A stretch of 10,393 nucleotides of DNA, taken from Methanothrix harundinacea (GTDB lineage: Archaea; Halobacteriota; Methanosarcinia; Methanotrichales; Methanotrichaceae). The translations under genes and the position numbers were made by a program. The stretch covers positions 1 through 10,393 of the forward strand of contig DAQG01000084.1 of NCBI GenBank assembly GCA_002502785.1, given 5' to 3'. The notes beneath the pieces are model-generated. The model was not told the DNA's origin and searched no databases. It was given only the letters and a program-made list of their open reading frames with translations. Of the stretch, positions 1-5,339 are shown one piece after another (position 1 is the first letter of the stretch; every line of letters begins with the position of its first letter).

Positions 1-1
1 C

Positions 2-475
2 CAGTGGGTCAACTCCTACAAGCGGCTCGTTCCCGGATACGAGGCTCCCGTCTACATCTCCTGGGCGAGAAGGAACAGGTCGGCCCTCGTGCGGATGCCG
101 ATGTACAAGCCCGGAAAGGAGAACGCCACCCGTGTTGAGTACAGAAGCCCAGACCCAGGCGCGAACCCGTACCTGGCCTTTTCGGTTATGCTGGCTGCGG
201 GCATGGACGGCGTCAAGAACAAGTACGAGCTTCCCGAGCCGATCGAGCGGGACATCTTCAAGATGACCGATGCGGAGAAGGAGAAGGCGGGAATCACGTC
301 CCTTCCGGGAAGCCTGATCGAGGCTCTGATGCTCACCGAAAATAGCAGTCTCATGAAAGAGACCCTCGGAGACCACATATTCACCAACTTCCTCGCATCG
401 AAGAAGGTCGAGTGGGATGAGTACAGGACCAATGTCAGCAAGTGGGAGATCGAGAAGTACCTGCCGCTGCTGTAG
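2..475 (+). CDS. glnA: Glutamine synthetase, type I, C-terminal part (5' end outside window)
   Basis: Cytoplasmic enzyme that makes glutamine from glutamate, ammonia and ATP, the entry step of nitrogen assimilation. The frame is open from base 2 and shows 157 C-terminal residues. Family landmarks are the substrate-binding stretch RRNRSALVR and the block YRSPDPGANPYLAFSVMLAAG, cut here to its core SPDPGANPYLAF, followed by GMDGVKNK. The tail ending KWEIEKYLPLL is of the Bacillus/archaeal (GSI-alpha) kind. Where enterobacterial GS carries the adenylylated tyrosine (NLYDLP), this protein has DIFKMT, so a tyrosine is missing and control by adenylylation is unlikely. In Methanosarcina mazei GlnA1 is controlled by direct binding of a PII protein (known); a PII gene follows here after about 240 bases, which fits that model (inference). 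The N-terminal half and promoter cannot be judged. Confidence 0.96.
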   Translation, partial: QWVNSYKRLVPGYEAPVYISWARRNRSALVRMPMYKPGKENATRVEYRSPDPGANPYLAFSVMLAAGMDGVKNKYELPEPIERDIFKMTDAEKEKAGITSLPGSLIEALMLTENSSLMKETLGDHIFTNFLASKKVEWDEYRTNVSKWEIEKYLPLL

Positions 476-524
476 TCGGCATGCTCGGAGAAATTGATCA
501 GAGATAGGTTCAGCTAAAACGATG

Positions 525-590
525 CGGGCGCGCTCCCTTCCGTCTTGACGAAAAACATCTCCACCCAAACGGGCGCGCCCGAATCGGAAG
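525..590 (+). promoter_or_regulatory. GC-rich inverted repeats between glnA and the PII gene
   Basis: CGGGCGCGC at 525-533 is perfectly complementary to GCGCGCCCG at 573-581 (9 bp, all G/C, 39-nt loop). A second pair, CTTCCG at 537-542 and CGGAAG at 585-590, interlocks with the first. The two could form a crossed (pseudoknot-like) fold or be mutually exclusive. No TATA-like sequence is evident between 476 and 712, so the PII gene is probably read through from glnA. The structure would then lie inside the transcript as an attenuator, processing site or partial terminator. Structure is seen; function is inferred. Confidence 0.4.
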
Positions 591-715
591 CTCAACTGTC
601 ATCCGGACGAAGCCGTTTTTCCACTCGAACTTGTCACACCCTCCGACCTGGGATCGAGTCGCTTTGATGGATCTGGGCAGAAGCCGGATGCTCGCGCTTG
701 AGGTAGATAGCGTTG

Positions 716-1054
716 ATGAGGGTTGAAACCATAATTCTGCCGGAGAAGCTGGAGAGGTTGTTGGCGGCCCTCAAAGAGAAGGGTTTCGACTCAATGACGA
801 TCAGCGATGTGGCTGGTCGAGGGGAGCAGAGGGGAATCAAGCTCCGATATGGTGGGCGGGCCGAGAGCGTCGACCTGCTTTCGAAGGTCAGAATAGAGCT
901 GATAGTCTGCGACTACGAGGTCGATTTTTTGATCGAGACGATCACCGAGGCGGTCAGGACCGGCAAAATTGGAGATGGCAGAATCTTCGTCAGCCCCGTG
1001 GCCAGATCGATCAAGGTCAGAAACGGCGAGGACACTGCCATGCTCGAAACTTGA
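716..1054 (+). CDS. Divergent PII nitrogen-regulatory protein (GlnB/GlnK family)
   Basis: Cytoplasmic trimeric signal protein that senses ATP/ADP and 2-oxoglutarate and controls partners through its T-loop; 112 residues, the family length. It opens MRVETIILPEKL, and the B-loop is intact as TGKIGDGRIFVSPV (near residues 80-93). The T-loop is unusual. GRGEQRG replaces the common GRGRQKG, the loop continues YGGRAESVDLLSKV, and the position of E. coli Tyr51 falls on Glu50, so there is no uridylylation tyrosine. ATP-contact residues are conservatively changed (Lys90 to Arg, Arg101 to Lys by E. coli numbering), while the T-loop Gln is kept. ATG at 716 is chosen for the family start; TTG at 713 is possible and lies nearer to GAGGT at 700-704. 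Its place behind glnA suggests it serves glutamine synthetase. A NifI-like regulator is a less likely alternative because no nif genes are visible. Confidence 0.88.
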   Translation: MRVETIILPEKLERLLAALKEKGFDSMTISDVAGRGEQRGIKLRYGGRAESVDLLSKVRIELIVCDYEVDFLIETITEAVRTGKIGDGRIFVSPVARSIKVRNGEDTAMLET

Positions 1055-1089
1055 TTGTTCTCACCTCAGCCTTCAATGATCACCGATGC

Positions 1090-1296
1090 TCAGAGATTAT
1101 TGATCATACCGACTTCGTAGAATTCCTCACCCTGCCACATCTTGATCTTCATTTTGGATAGAAGATCGGTCTCGTCATGGGCGAGACCGACCGTCTTAAG
1201 CCAGCCCAGGTCGCAACGATACTTCGTTCTCTGCGGTTCGGGCACCTCTTTTGTTTGATAGGTTATATTGCCATTTAGTCCAGCATTTAGTCGCAT
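1090..1296 (-). CDS. Possible small protein, 68 aa, divergent from amt
   Basis: Not recognised. The ORF starts with ATG at 1296 and ends TGA at 1090. Its last ~45 residues read like real protein (for example CDLGWLKTVGLAHDETDLL and then MKIKMWQGEEFYEVGMINNL), with mostly G/C third positions like the neighbouring genes. The first ~20 residues are more AT-rich and could be spurious. An internal ATG would give a 20-residue peptide starting MKIKMW. No Shine-Dalgarno sequence stands out. It lies between two nitrogen genes and diverges from amt across the palindrome at 1333-1354, so both could share control. M. mazei has a known 23-residue protein, sP26, that binds glutamine synthetase; any relation is untested. 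It may instead be a gene remnant or a structured RNA. Confidence 0.4.
   Translation of the reverse strand: MRLNAGLNGNITYQTKEVPEPQRTKYRCDLGWLKTVGLAHDETDLLSKMKIKMWQGEEFYEVGMINNL
1166..1190. repeat. Perfect 9-bp hairpin with 7-nt loop
   Basis: TCGGTCTCG at 1166-1174 pairs with CGAGACCGA at 1182-1190. AAGA (1162-1165) can also pair with TCTT (1194-1197) across a 3-nt bulge. It lies about 110 bases past the first PII stop and within the possible antisense ORF. It could be a transcript-end or processing hairpin for glnA-PII, or part of a small RNA. No oligo-T run follows on the + strand, so a classical bacterial-type terminator is not supported. Confidence 0.5.
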
Positions 1297-1332
1297 TCTC
1301 GTTATGATCTTTTCATATCACTTAAGAATTTG

Positions 1333-1354
1333 GCATATTTTGACATAAATATGC
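1333..1354. promoter_or_regulatory. Perfect 8-6-8 palindrome, candidate operator of amt-glnK
   Basis: GCATATTT (1333-1340) and AAATATGC (1347-1354) are exact reverse complements separated by 6 bases (TGACAT). The right arm ends directly against the TATA box at 1355, so a bound protein would cover the BRE and block TFB/TBP. NrpR, the global nitrogen repressor of methanogens, binds inverted repeats with a 6-base spacer (GGAA-N6-TTCC in Methanococcus). The arms here differ, so NrpR is a guess from context and geometry. Confidence 0.55.
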
Positions 1355-1362
1355 TTATAAAA
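1355..1362 (+). promoter_or_regulatory. TATA box of amt; transcript probably leaderless or nearly so
   Basis: TTATAAAA is the best archaeal TATA box upstream of amt. With the usual spacing, transcription would begin near 1383-1386, that is at the ATG (1383). The AGGAG at 1377-1381 is one base from the ATG, too close for a working Shine-Dalgarno site, which agrees with a leaderless start. A weaker AT-rich stretch at 1344-1352 would give a leader of about 10 nt. Confidence 0.5.
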
Positions 1363-1382
1363 TCGGCAGTAATCTTAGGAGC

Positions 1383-2654
1383 ATGGAACTGCCGTTACGC
1401 AAAATCTTACTATTATCGACGCTGATCGGACTTGTGGGAACTGCCGCAGCTGAATCCACGATAAATCCTGCGGACAACGCCTGGGTTCTGATCAGTGCCG
1501 CCCTCGTTTTGATCATGATCCCCGGAGTTGGGCTATTCTATGGGGGGATGGTCAGAAAGAAGAACGCCATATCCACGATAATATTCAGCTTTGCGATCAT
1601 GGGGACGATAAGCCTCCAGTGGATACTGATCGGGTACACCCTCGCCTTCGGACACGACATCGGAGGGATAATTGGGGGGCTCGATTATCTGGGGCTTCGA
1701 GGGGTTGGCATGGAGGCGATGGACGGATTGACCATACCATCGCTGACCTTCATGATATTCCAGGCGATGTTTGCAGTCATCACCGTCTCCCTGATAACGG
1801 GAAGCTATGTAGAGAGGATCAAGTTCAGCTCTTTTCTTGTATTCTCCCTGGCCTGGGCGACTCTCGTCTACGACCCGATAGCCCACTGGGTCTGGGGCGG
1901 GGGATTCCTATCCCAGATGGGGGCTCTCGACTTCGCCGGCGGGATCGTCGTCCACATAAGCGCTGGGGTTTCGGCTCTGGCGATAGCCATGGTGATCGGG
2001 GTGAGGAAGGGCTTTGGCAGAGACCCGATGGAGCCCCACAACATCCCCACCACCGTTCTCGGGGCAGCTCTCCTGTGGTTTGGGTGGTTTGGCTTCAACG
2101 CCGGGTCGGCCCTTGCCGCCGACGGAATTGCAGCCAACGCCTTCGTCACCACCAACACCTCGGCCGCCGCCGCGGCCACGACCTGGATGCTTCTGTCCTG
2201 GCGGGATCGGGCACCCAGCGCTCTGGGGATCGTGACGGGAGCTGTGGCTGGGCTTGCCGCCATCACGCCAGCGGCAGGCTTTGTAACGCCTCTTGCGGCG
2301 ATACCCATCGGCATCGGCGCTGCCTTCGTCGGCTACTACGCCATTCTGATTATCAGAGGCGGCAAGAAAGTGGACGATTTCCTGGACGTTCTCGCCTGTC
2401 ACGGTATCGGGTCTACATGGGGCGTCATAGCCACCGGGATATTCGCGTCAATAGGCGCAGCTGGCCTTCTCGCGGGAAACTCCTCCCAGCTCATGGTACA
2501 GGTCGCGGCAGTAGCCATCACATGGACATACTCATTCGTTGCCACTTTCGGGATCGCCAAAGCCGTGGACGCGGTGATGGGTCTACGGGTCGGAAACGAT
2601 GAGGAGGCGGTGGGCCTTGACATCAGCCAGCACGGCGAGGGAGCTTACGTCTAA
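1383..2654 (+). CDS. amt: Ammonium transporter, Amt/Rh family
   Basis: Trimeric membrane channel that conducts ammonium; 423 residues. Residues 1-23 (MELPLRKILLLSTLIGLVG, then TAAA) look like a cleavable signal peptide, as in E. coli AmtB, leaving about eleven membrane helices with the outer N-terminus. Landmarks are PGVGLFYGGMVRKKN (47-61), the conserved Asp in YDPIAHWVWGGG (163-174, D164), the twin pore histidines H191 (VVHISAG) and H340 (ACHGIGSTWG), a phenylalanine gate segment MIFQAMFA (124-131), and the C-terminal signature GLRVGNDEEAVGLDISQHGE (400-419), which contacts GlnK in homologues. The neighbour 54 bases downstream is glnK, the classic amtB-glnK pairing. ATG 1383 is chosen for the signal peptide and the TATA spacing. 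Expression is expected under nitrogen limitation. Confidence 0.96.
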   Translation: MELPLRKILLLSTLIGLVGTAAAESTINPADNAWVLISAALVLIMIPGVGLFYGGMVRKKNAISTIIFSFAIMGTISLQWILIGYTLAFGHDIGGIIGGLDYLGLRGVGMEAMDGLTIPSLTFMIFQAMFAVITVSLITGSYVERIKFSSFLVFSLAWATLVYDPIAHWVWGGGFLSQMGALDFAGGIVVHISAGVSALAIAMVIGVRKGFGRDPMEPHNIPTTVLGAALLWFGWFGFNAGSALAADGIAANAFVTTNTSAAAAATTWMLLSWRDRAPSALGIVTGAVAGLAAITPAAGFVTPLAAIPIGIGAAFVGYYAILIIRGGKKVDDFLDVLACHGIGSTWGVIATGIFASIGAAGLLAGNSSQLMVQVAAVAITWTYSFVATFGIAKAVDAVMGLRVGNDEEAVGLDISQHGEGAYV

Positions 2655-2708
2655 AACGGTGATGATGAGGGTGATGACGAAGATGAGGTTTCGAGGAGAG
2701 GCTCTGGC

Positions 2709-3047
2709 ATGAAGAAGATTGAAGCGATAATAAGGCCCGAAAGGCTGAGCCCGGTGAGGGAGGCCCTCGACAAAAACGGCTTTCTTGGGATGTCGGCGAC
2801 GGAGATCAAAGGCCGAGGCCGACAGAAGGGCGTCATGCTTCAGTGGAGGGCAGGGGAATACAAGGTGGATTTCCTGCCGAAGGTGAAACTGGAGGTGGTT
2901 GTGGAGGATGAGGATGCCGACCGCCTGATCGATCTGATCTGCGACACCGCTTACACCGGCGAGGCGGGAGACGGCAAGATCTTCGTCTATCCTGTGGTGG
3001 ACGTGATCAGGGTGAGGACGAAGGTGAGGGGTTCGACCGCGGTCTAG
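2709..3047 (+). CDS. glnK: PII protein GlnK, partner of Amt
   Basis: 112-residue PII protein with canonical features: start MKKIEAIIRPERL, T-loop core GRGRQKGVMLQWRAGEYKVD with Tyr51 in place, then FLPKVKLEVVV, B-loop TGEAGDGKIFVYPV, and the ATP-contacting arginines in VIRVRTK. In the family, GlnK docks on the cytoplasmic face of Amt and inserts the T-loop into the pore when nitrogen is sufficient; 2-oxoglutarate with ATP releases it. Tyr51 is the uridylylation site in enterobacteria, but whether archaea modify it is uncertain. It follows amt by 54 bases and is almost certainly co-transcribed. GGAG at 2695-2698 lies 10 bases before the ATG. It differs clearly from the PII protein at 716-1054, so the two are likely to have different partners. 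Confidence 0.95.
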   Translation: MKKIEAIIRPERLSPVREALDKNGFLGMSATEIKGRGRQKGVMLQWRAGEYKVDFLPKVKLEVVVEDEDADRLIDLICDTAYTGEAGDGKIFVYPVVDVIRVRTKVRGSTAV

Positions 3048-3061
3048 TTCGGCGCGGTACT

Positions 3062-3101
3062 GGCCCGGCTGGCGGGCTGGGCCGCCTCCTCACTCCGGAG
3101 G
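3062..3101 (+). terminator. Hairpin cluster after glnK, possible transcript end
   Basis: GGCCC (3062-3066) pairs with GGGCC (3079-3083), and CCTCC (3085-3089) with GGAGG (3097-3101, 7-nt loop). The hairpins follow the glnK stop by about 15 and 40 bases. Archaeal termination relies mainly on oligo-T, which is absent here, so these may only protect the 3' end. Confidence 0.25.
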
Positions 3102-3220
3102 TCCGCCCTGATGGCGAAGCGAGGGGGGGCGGGAGGTCTGTTCGTACAACGGCCAGGACCCCGACTTCCTTTGCCGGTTACCCGGTACTAAATACGTTCT
3201 CCGTTAGGACATGGCACGTC

Positions 3221-3278
3221 TGCTAACTTTGGTTTTGGACTCCTTCTTGTTATCTTGCTATATCTGATAAAGTTAGCA
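3221..3278. repeat. 10-bp inverted repeat with 38-nt spacer
   Basis: TGCTAACTTT (3221-3230) and AAAGTTAGCA (3269-3278) are exact reverse complements. The right arm lies just before a TATA-like TTATAAAAA (3287-3295). It may be an RNA stem or a pair of half-sites for a regulator that loops DNA. Confidence 0.5.
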
Positions 3279-3300
3279 AATTAAAATTATAAAAATCAAC

Positions 3301-3355
3301 TTTATAGACGGGCACCATCAAAACGAGCGATATTATGGATATGGGAGTCTATAAA
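3301..3355. repeat. 9-bp inverted repeat with 37-nt spacer
   Basis: TTTATAGAC (3301-3309) and GTCTATAAA (3347-3355) are exact reverse complements. Arm and spacer lengths almost match those of the repeat at 3221-3278, although the arm sequences differ. The structure lies about 30 bases upstream of the promoter of the PGF-CTERM gene. Confidence 0.5.
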
Positions 3356-3384
3356 CTCGCCATAGGAGAACTTTAGAAGAATAG

Positions 3385-3393
3385 CTATAAATA
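3385..3393 (+). promoter_or_regulatory. TATA box of the PGF-CTERM protein gene
   Basis: CTATAAATA predicts a start near 3414, giving a leader of about 25 bases that contains a strong ribosome-binding site (GGGAGGG at 3424-3430, 8 bases before the ATG at 3439). The spacing of all three elements is textbook for archaea. Confidence 0.6.
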
Positions 3394-3438
3394 TGGACCA
3401 GAACCCCATCTCACCTAACCAATGGGAGGGTACTATCC

Positions 3439-3780
3439 ATGAAGAAAATTGTCGTATCGCTTTTGGTCCTCGCCTTCCTCTGCTCGGCGGCACTCGCCTC
3501 GAGCCAGGGCGGCGAGGATGCGGGACCTAAGGGCATTCACGAGGCCGGAACCGGAATCGAAAACCCCGAAATTAAAGAAGAGGCACAGGGTACTGGCCAG
3601 GGACTCGAGGACGAGGAAGAAGTGATCGTCGTTGAGGAGGTCGTAGCCGAGCCTGAGGCAGAGGTCGAAGAAGAGACGGCTGAGGCTGAGGCTGAGACCG
3701 AGAAGCAGCCTGGGTTCGAGGCGCTCTTTGGCGTAACGGGCCTTCTGGCGGCAGCTTTGATTCTGAGGCTCAGGAATTAA
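3439..3780 (+). CDS. Small secreted acidic protein with PGF-CTERM sorting tail
   Basis: 113 residues. Residues 1-20 (MKKIVVSLLVLAFLCSAALA) are a signal peptide, probably cut before SSQGG. Residues 21-55 are polar and glycine-rich (GIHEAGTGIENPEIKEEAQG). Residues 57-88 are almost all Glu, Val and Ala. The C-terminus has the tripartite PGF-CTERM form: PGF at 91-93, a hydrophobic segment (about 95-109) and a basic end (RLRN). Proteins with this tail are processed by archaeosortase A and tethered to the envelope through a lipid (known for the family). The body is too small for an enzyme, so a surface coat, ion-binding or spacer role is possible, but the function is unknown. It has its own promoter and a strong ribosome-binding site, suggesting high expression. 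Confidence 0.88.
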   Translation: MKKIVVSLLVLAFLCSAALASSQGGEDAGPKGIHEAGTGIENPEIKEEAQGTGQGLEDEEEVIVVEEVVAEPEAEVEEETAEAEAETEKQPGFEALFGVTGLLAAALILRLRN

Positions 3781-4213
3781 ATCGAATCGCCTTCTGAAAA
3801 GCCTGACGAAAAGAATTTCTGATCTGAGGGCGTGGGGCTTTCGCCCACCCCCTCGAACTTCTATTTAATCCGGGAGTCATATCTGCATGCATTCTTTCCT
3901 CTAACATAGTGGGCTCTTTATCCCTATCTTGCGATACCGGTCGCCCGATACGATGAAGCTGCAGAATCCGTCTAAGCCTAATGCCGCCGCCGAAAGAGCC
4001 GCAATCTTACTTACATTCGTCTGCAGGCCAGCATCGGCCGGATCGGCCTTGGAGATCGAGAGAGAAGTTGCAGGCCTGAAAACACGTCCGAGTGATAAAG
4101 TTATATCCTCTGTAAGGCCTAAAGTTTCGGGCGACGTCCAAAAAGGTTTTGCTTTTCAGGTGCATGAGAAAGTTCACCAACGTGAGGTGAGCAAGACGCA
4201 GATCCCGAAAAAA
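3781..4213. other. 433-base gap before the alcohol dehydrogenase gene
   Basis: Holds a terminator-like hairpin (3826-3854) and TATA-like stretches near 3861-3869 and 4099-4105 (TTATATC). The dehydrogenase frame stays open leftward to 3929, but the translated 95 residues resemble no family part and look like untranslated leader. GAGGTGA at 4184-4190 is a perfect Shine-Dalgarno core but 23 bases from the chosen start. Confidence 0.5.
3826..3854 (+). terminator. Hairpin after the PGF-CTERM gene
   Basis: Nested arms GAGGG (3826-3830)/CCCTC (3850-3854) and GTGGG (3832-3836)/CCCAC form an interrupted GC-rich stem around a short loop, 45 bases past the stop codon. Only a weak T-rich stretch follows (TTCTATTTAAT). 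Likely the transcript's 3' end, inferred from structure alone. Confidence 0.4.
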
Positions 4214-5239
4214 ATGCGCGCAATGGTCCTTGAAGAGCTCGGAAAGCCCTTGCAGGAGAAGACGGTCCCGGTCCCCAGGCCCGGTTCTGGTCAGGTTTTG
4301 ATTAAGGTTCGAGCCTGTGGCGTCTGCAGAACCGACCTGCACATAATCGACGGGGAGCTTTCCGACCCGAAGCTGCCCCTGATTCCGGGCCACGAGATCG
4401 TGGGGACTGTCGTCGCCGTGGGTGGAGGCGAGCACGAAGACGAAAGCGAGGGATCAGTCGCAAACCGGTTTCGGATCGGAGAGCGGGTGGGGGTTCCATG
4501 GCTTGGCCATACCGACGGAACCTGTGCATACTGCAAAAAGGGAAAAGAGAACCTCTGCGACGGAGCTCTATTCACAGGCTACACCATCAATGGCGGGTAC
4601 GCCGAGTATGCCGTCGCCGACCAAAACTTCTCCTTTCACCTTCCTGAGTCCTACAGCGACGCCGAGGCCGCGCCCCTCCTATGCGCTGGCCTCATCGGGT
4701 ACAGATCCTATCGGATGGCGACAGCCGATCCCGGCACAAGACGCATCGGGATCTACGGATTTGGAGCCGCAGCCCATATAATCGCTCAAGTGGCCCGCCA
4801 TCAGGGAAAGGAGATCTTCGCTTTCACCCGCCCCGGGGACGTAGAGGCCCAGAAGTTCGCCCGAGGGCTTGGAGCCGCCTGGGCCAGCGGCTCAGACCAG
4901 GATCCGCCCGACCTCCTGGACGCCGCCATCATCTTCGCACCCGTCGGCCACCTGGTCCCAGCAGCATTGAGGGCGACGGCGAAGGGAGGAACCGTAGTCT
5001 GTGCCGGGATTCATATGAGCGAGATTCCCTCTTTTCCCTACAGCATCCTATGGGAGGAGAGGGTCCTCCGGTCCGTTGCGAACCTGACCCGAAGAGACGG
5101 CGAGGAATTTCTGAGGATCGCTCCCGAGGTCCCTGTGAAGACCGAGGTGGTGCCCTTCGCCCTTGAAGAGGCAAACGTCGCCCTGGAGAGACTCCGGTCC
5201 GGAAAGATCGAAGGGGCTGCAGTTCTGTTGATCCGATGA
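4214..5239 (+). CDS. Zinc-dependent alcohol dehydrogenase family protein (medium-chain)
   Basis: 341 residues from ATG 4214; GTG at 4187 would add nine residues. It is an NAD(P)-dependent medium-chain dehydrogenase, and closely resembles, from memory, the bacterial family TIGR02822. Catalytic zinc ligands are C38 (ACGVCRTDLH), H60-E61 (PGHEIVG) and probably C157 (PLLCAG). The structural-zinc loop has three of four cysteines (C104, C107, C115); the first position is Asp101. Other landmarks are GVPWLGHT (93-100), FTGYTINGGYAEYAVAD (120-136), the cofactor loop YGFGAAAH (181-188), HMSEIPSFPY (267-276) and SVANLTRRDGEEFL (287-300). An acidic insert, about GGEHEDESEG (71-80), lengthens the turn before RIGERVG. 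The substrate is unknown. High similarity to bacterial forms suggests horizontal transfer (inference). The start is chosen because homologues begin at the same point (MRAMVLEE). Confidence 0.88.
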   Translation: MRAMVLEELGKPLQEKTVPVPRPGSGQVLIKVRACGVCRTDLHIIDGELSDPKLPLIPGHEIVGTVVAVGGGEHEDESEGSVANRFRIGERVGVPWLGHTDGTCAYCKKGKENLCDGALFTGYTINGGYAEYAVADQNFSFHLPESYSDAEAAPLLCAGLIGYRSYRMATADPGTRRIGIYGFGAAAHIIAQVARHQGKEIFAFTRPGDVEAQKFARGLGAAWASGSDQDPPDLLDAAIIFAPVGHLVPAALRATAKGGTVVCAGIHMSEIPSFPYSILWEERVLRSVANLTRRDGEEFLRIAPEVPVKTEVVPFALEEANVALERLRSGKIEGAAVLLIR

Positions 5240-5339
5240 CCGTGGAAAGGATCGTTTTCTCGCCAAACCTCCAACCGCTTGGATACTTTCGCACCGCACA
5301 TCCAAAACCCCTATTTGATGGTCATGCGCTTTTGAGATC

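Larger units (their letters stand above)
1055..1382. other. 328-base gap before amt with hairpin, possible antisense small gene and operator
   Basis: No + strand gene fits here. The gap contains a possible - strand small ORF (1090-1296), a strong hairpin (1166-1190), a perfect palindrome (1333-1354) and the amt TATA box (1355-1362). The left half is GC-rich and codon-like on the - strand, while the right half (from about 1250) is AT-rich promoter DNA. Confidence 0.6.
3048..3438. other. 391-base non-coding region between glnK and the surface-protein gene
   Basis: No convincing gene. The first ~170 bases are GC-rich 3' region with short hairpins. From about 3220 the DNA turns AT-rich and holds two long inverted repeats (3221-3278 and 3301-3355), a TATA-like TTATAAAAA at 3287-3295, and the probable promoter of the next gene at 3385-3393. 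The TATA at 3287 would start a transcript near 3315, giving either a long leader or a separate small RNA. Confidence 0.55.

Noticed and set aside
1619..2602. Long + strand open frame (327 codons) overlapping amt, with several - strand frames
   Set aside because: Low-complexity Arg/Gly/His-rich product, a shadow of the GC-rich amt gene, which itself shows every family motif.
2661..2688. Run of GATGA-like units before glnK
   Set aside because: Imperfect and short, unevenly spaced; probably chance in a purine-rich leader.
3302..3493. 63-codon - strand frame over the promoter and start of the PGF-CTERM gene
   Set aside because: Lies opposite a well-supported promoter, ribosome-binding site and signal peptide; no coding character of its own.
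4022..4076. Direct copies of TGCAGGCC and a CAGGCCTG palindrome
   Set aside because: Short, with no promoter relationship; not above what GC-rich leader DNA gives by chance.
3929..4213. N-terminal extension of about 95 residues on the alcohol dehydrogenase
   Set aside because: The frame is open but starts with TTG, matches no domain, and homologues begin at MRAMVLEE. It contains a TATA-like site and a Shine-Dalgarno core, so it looks like leader DNA.
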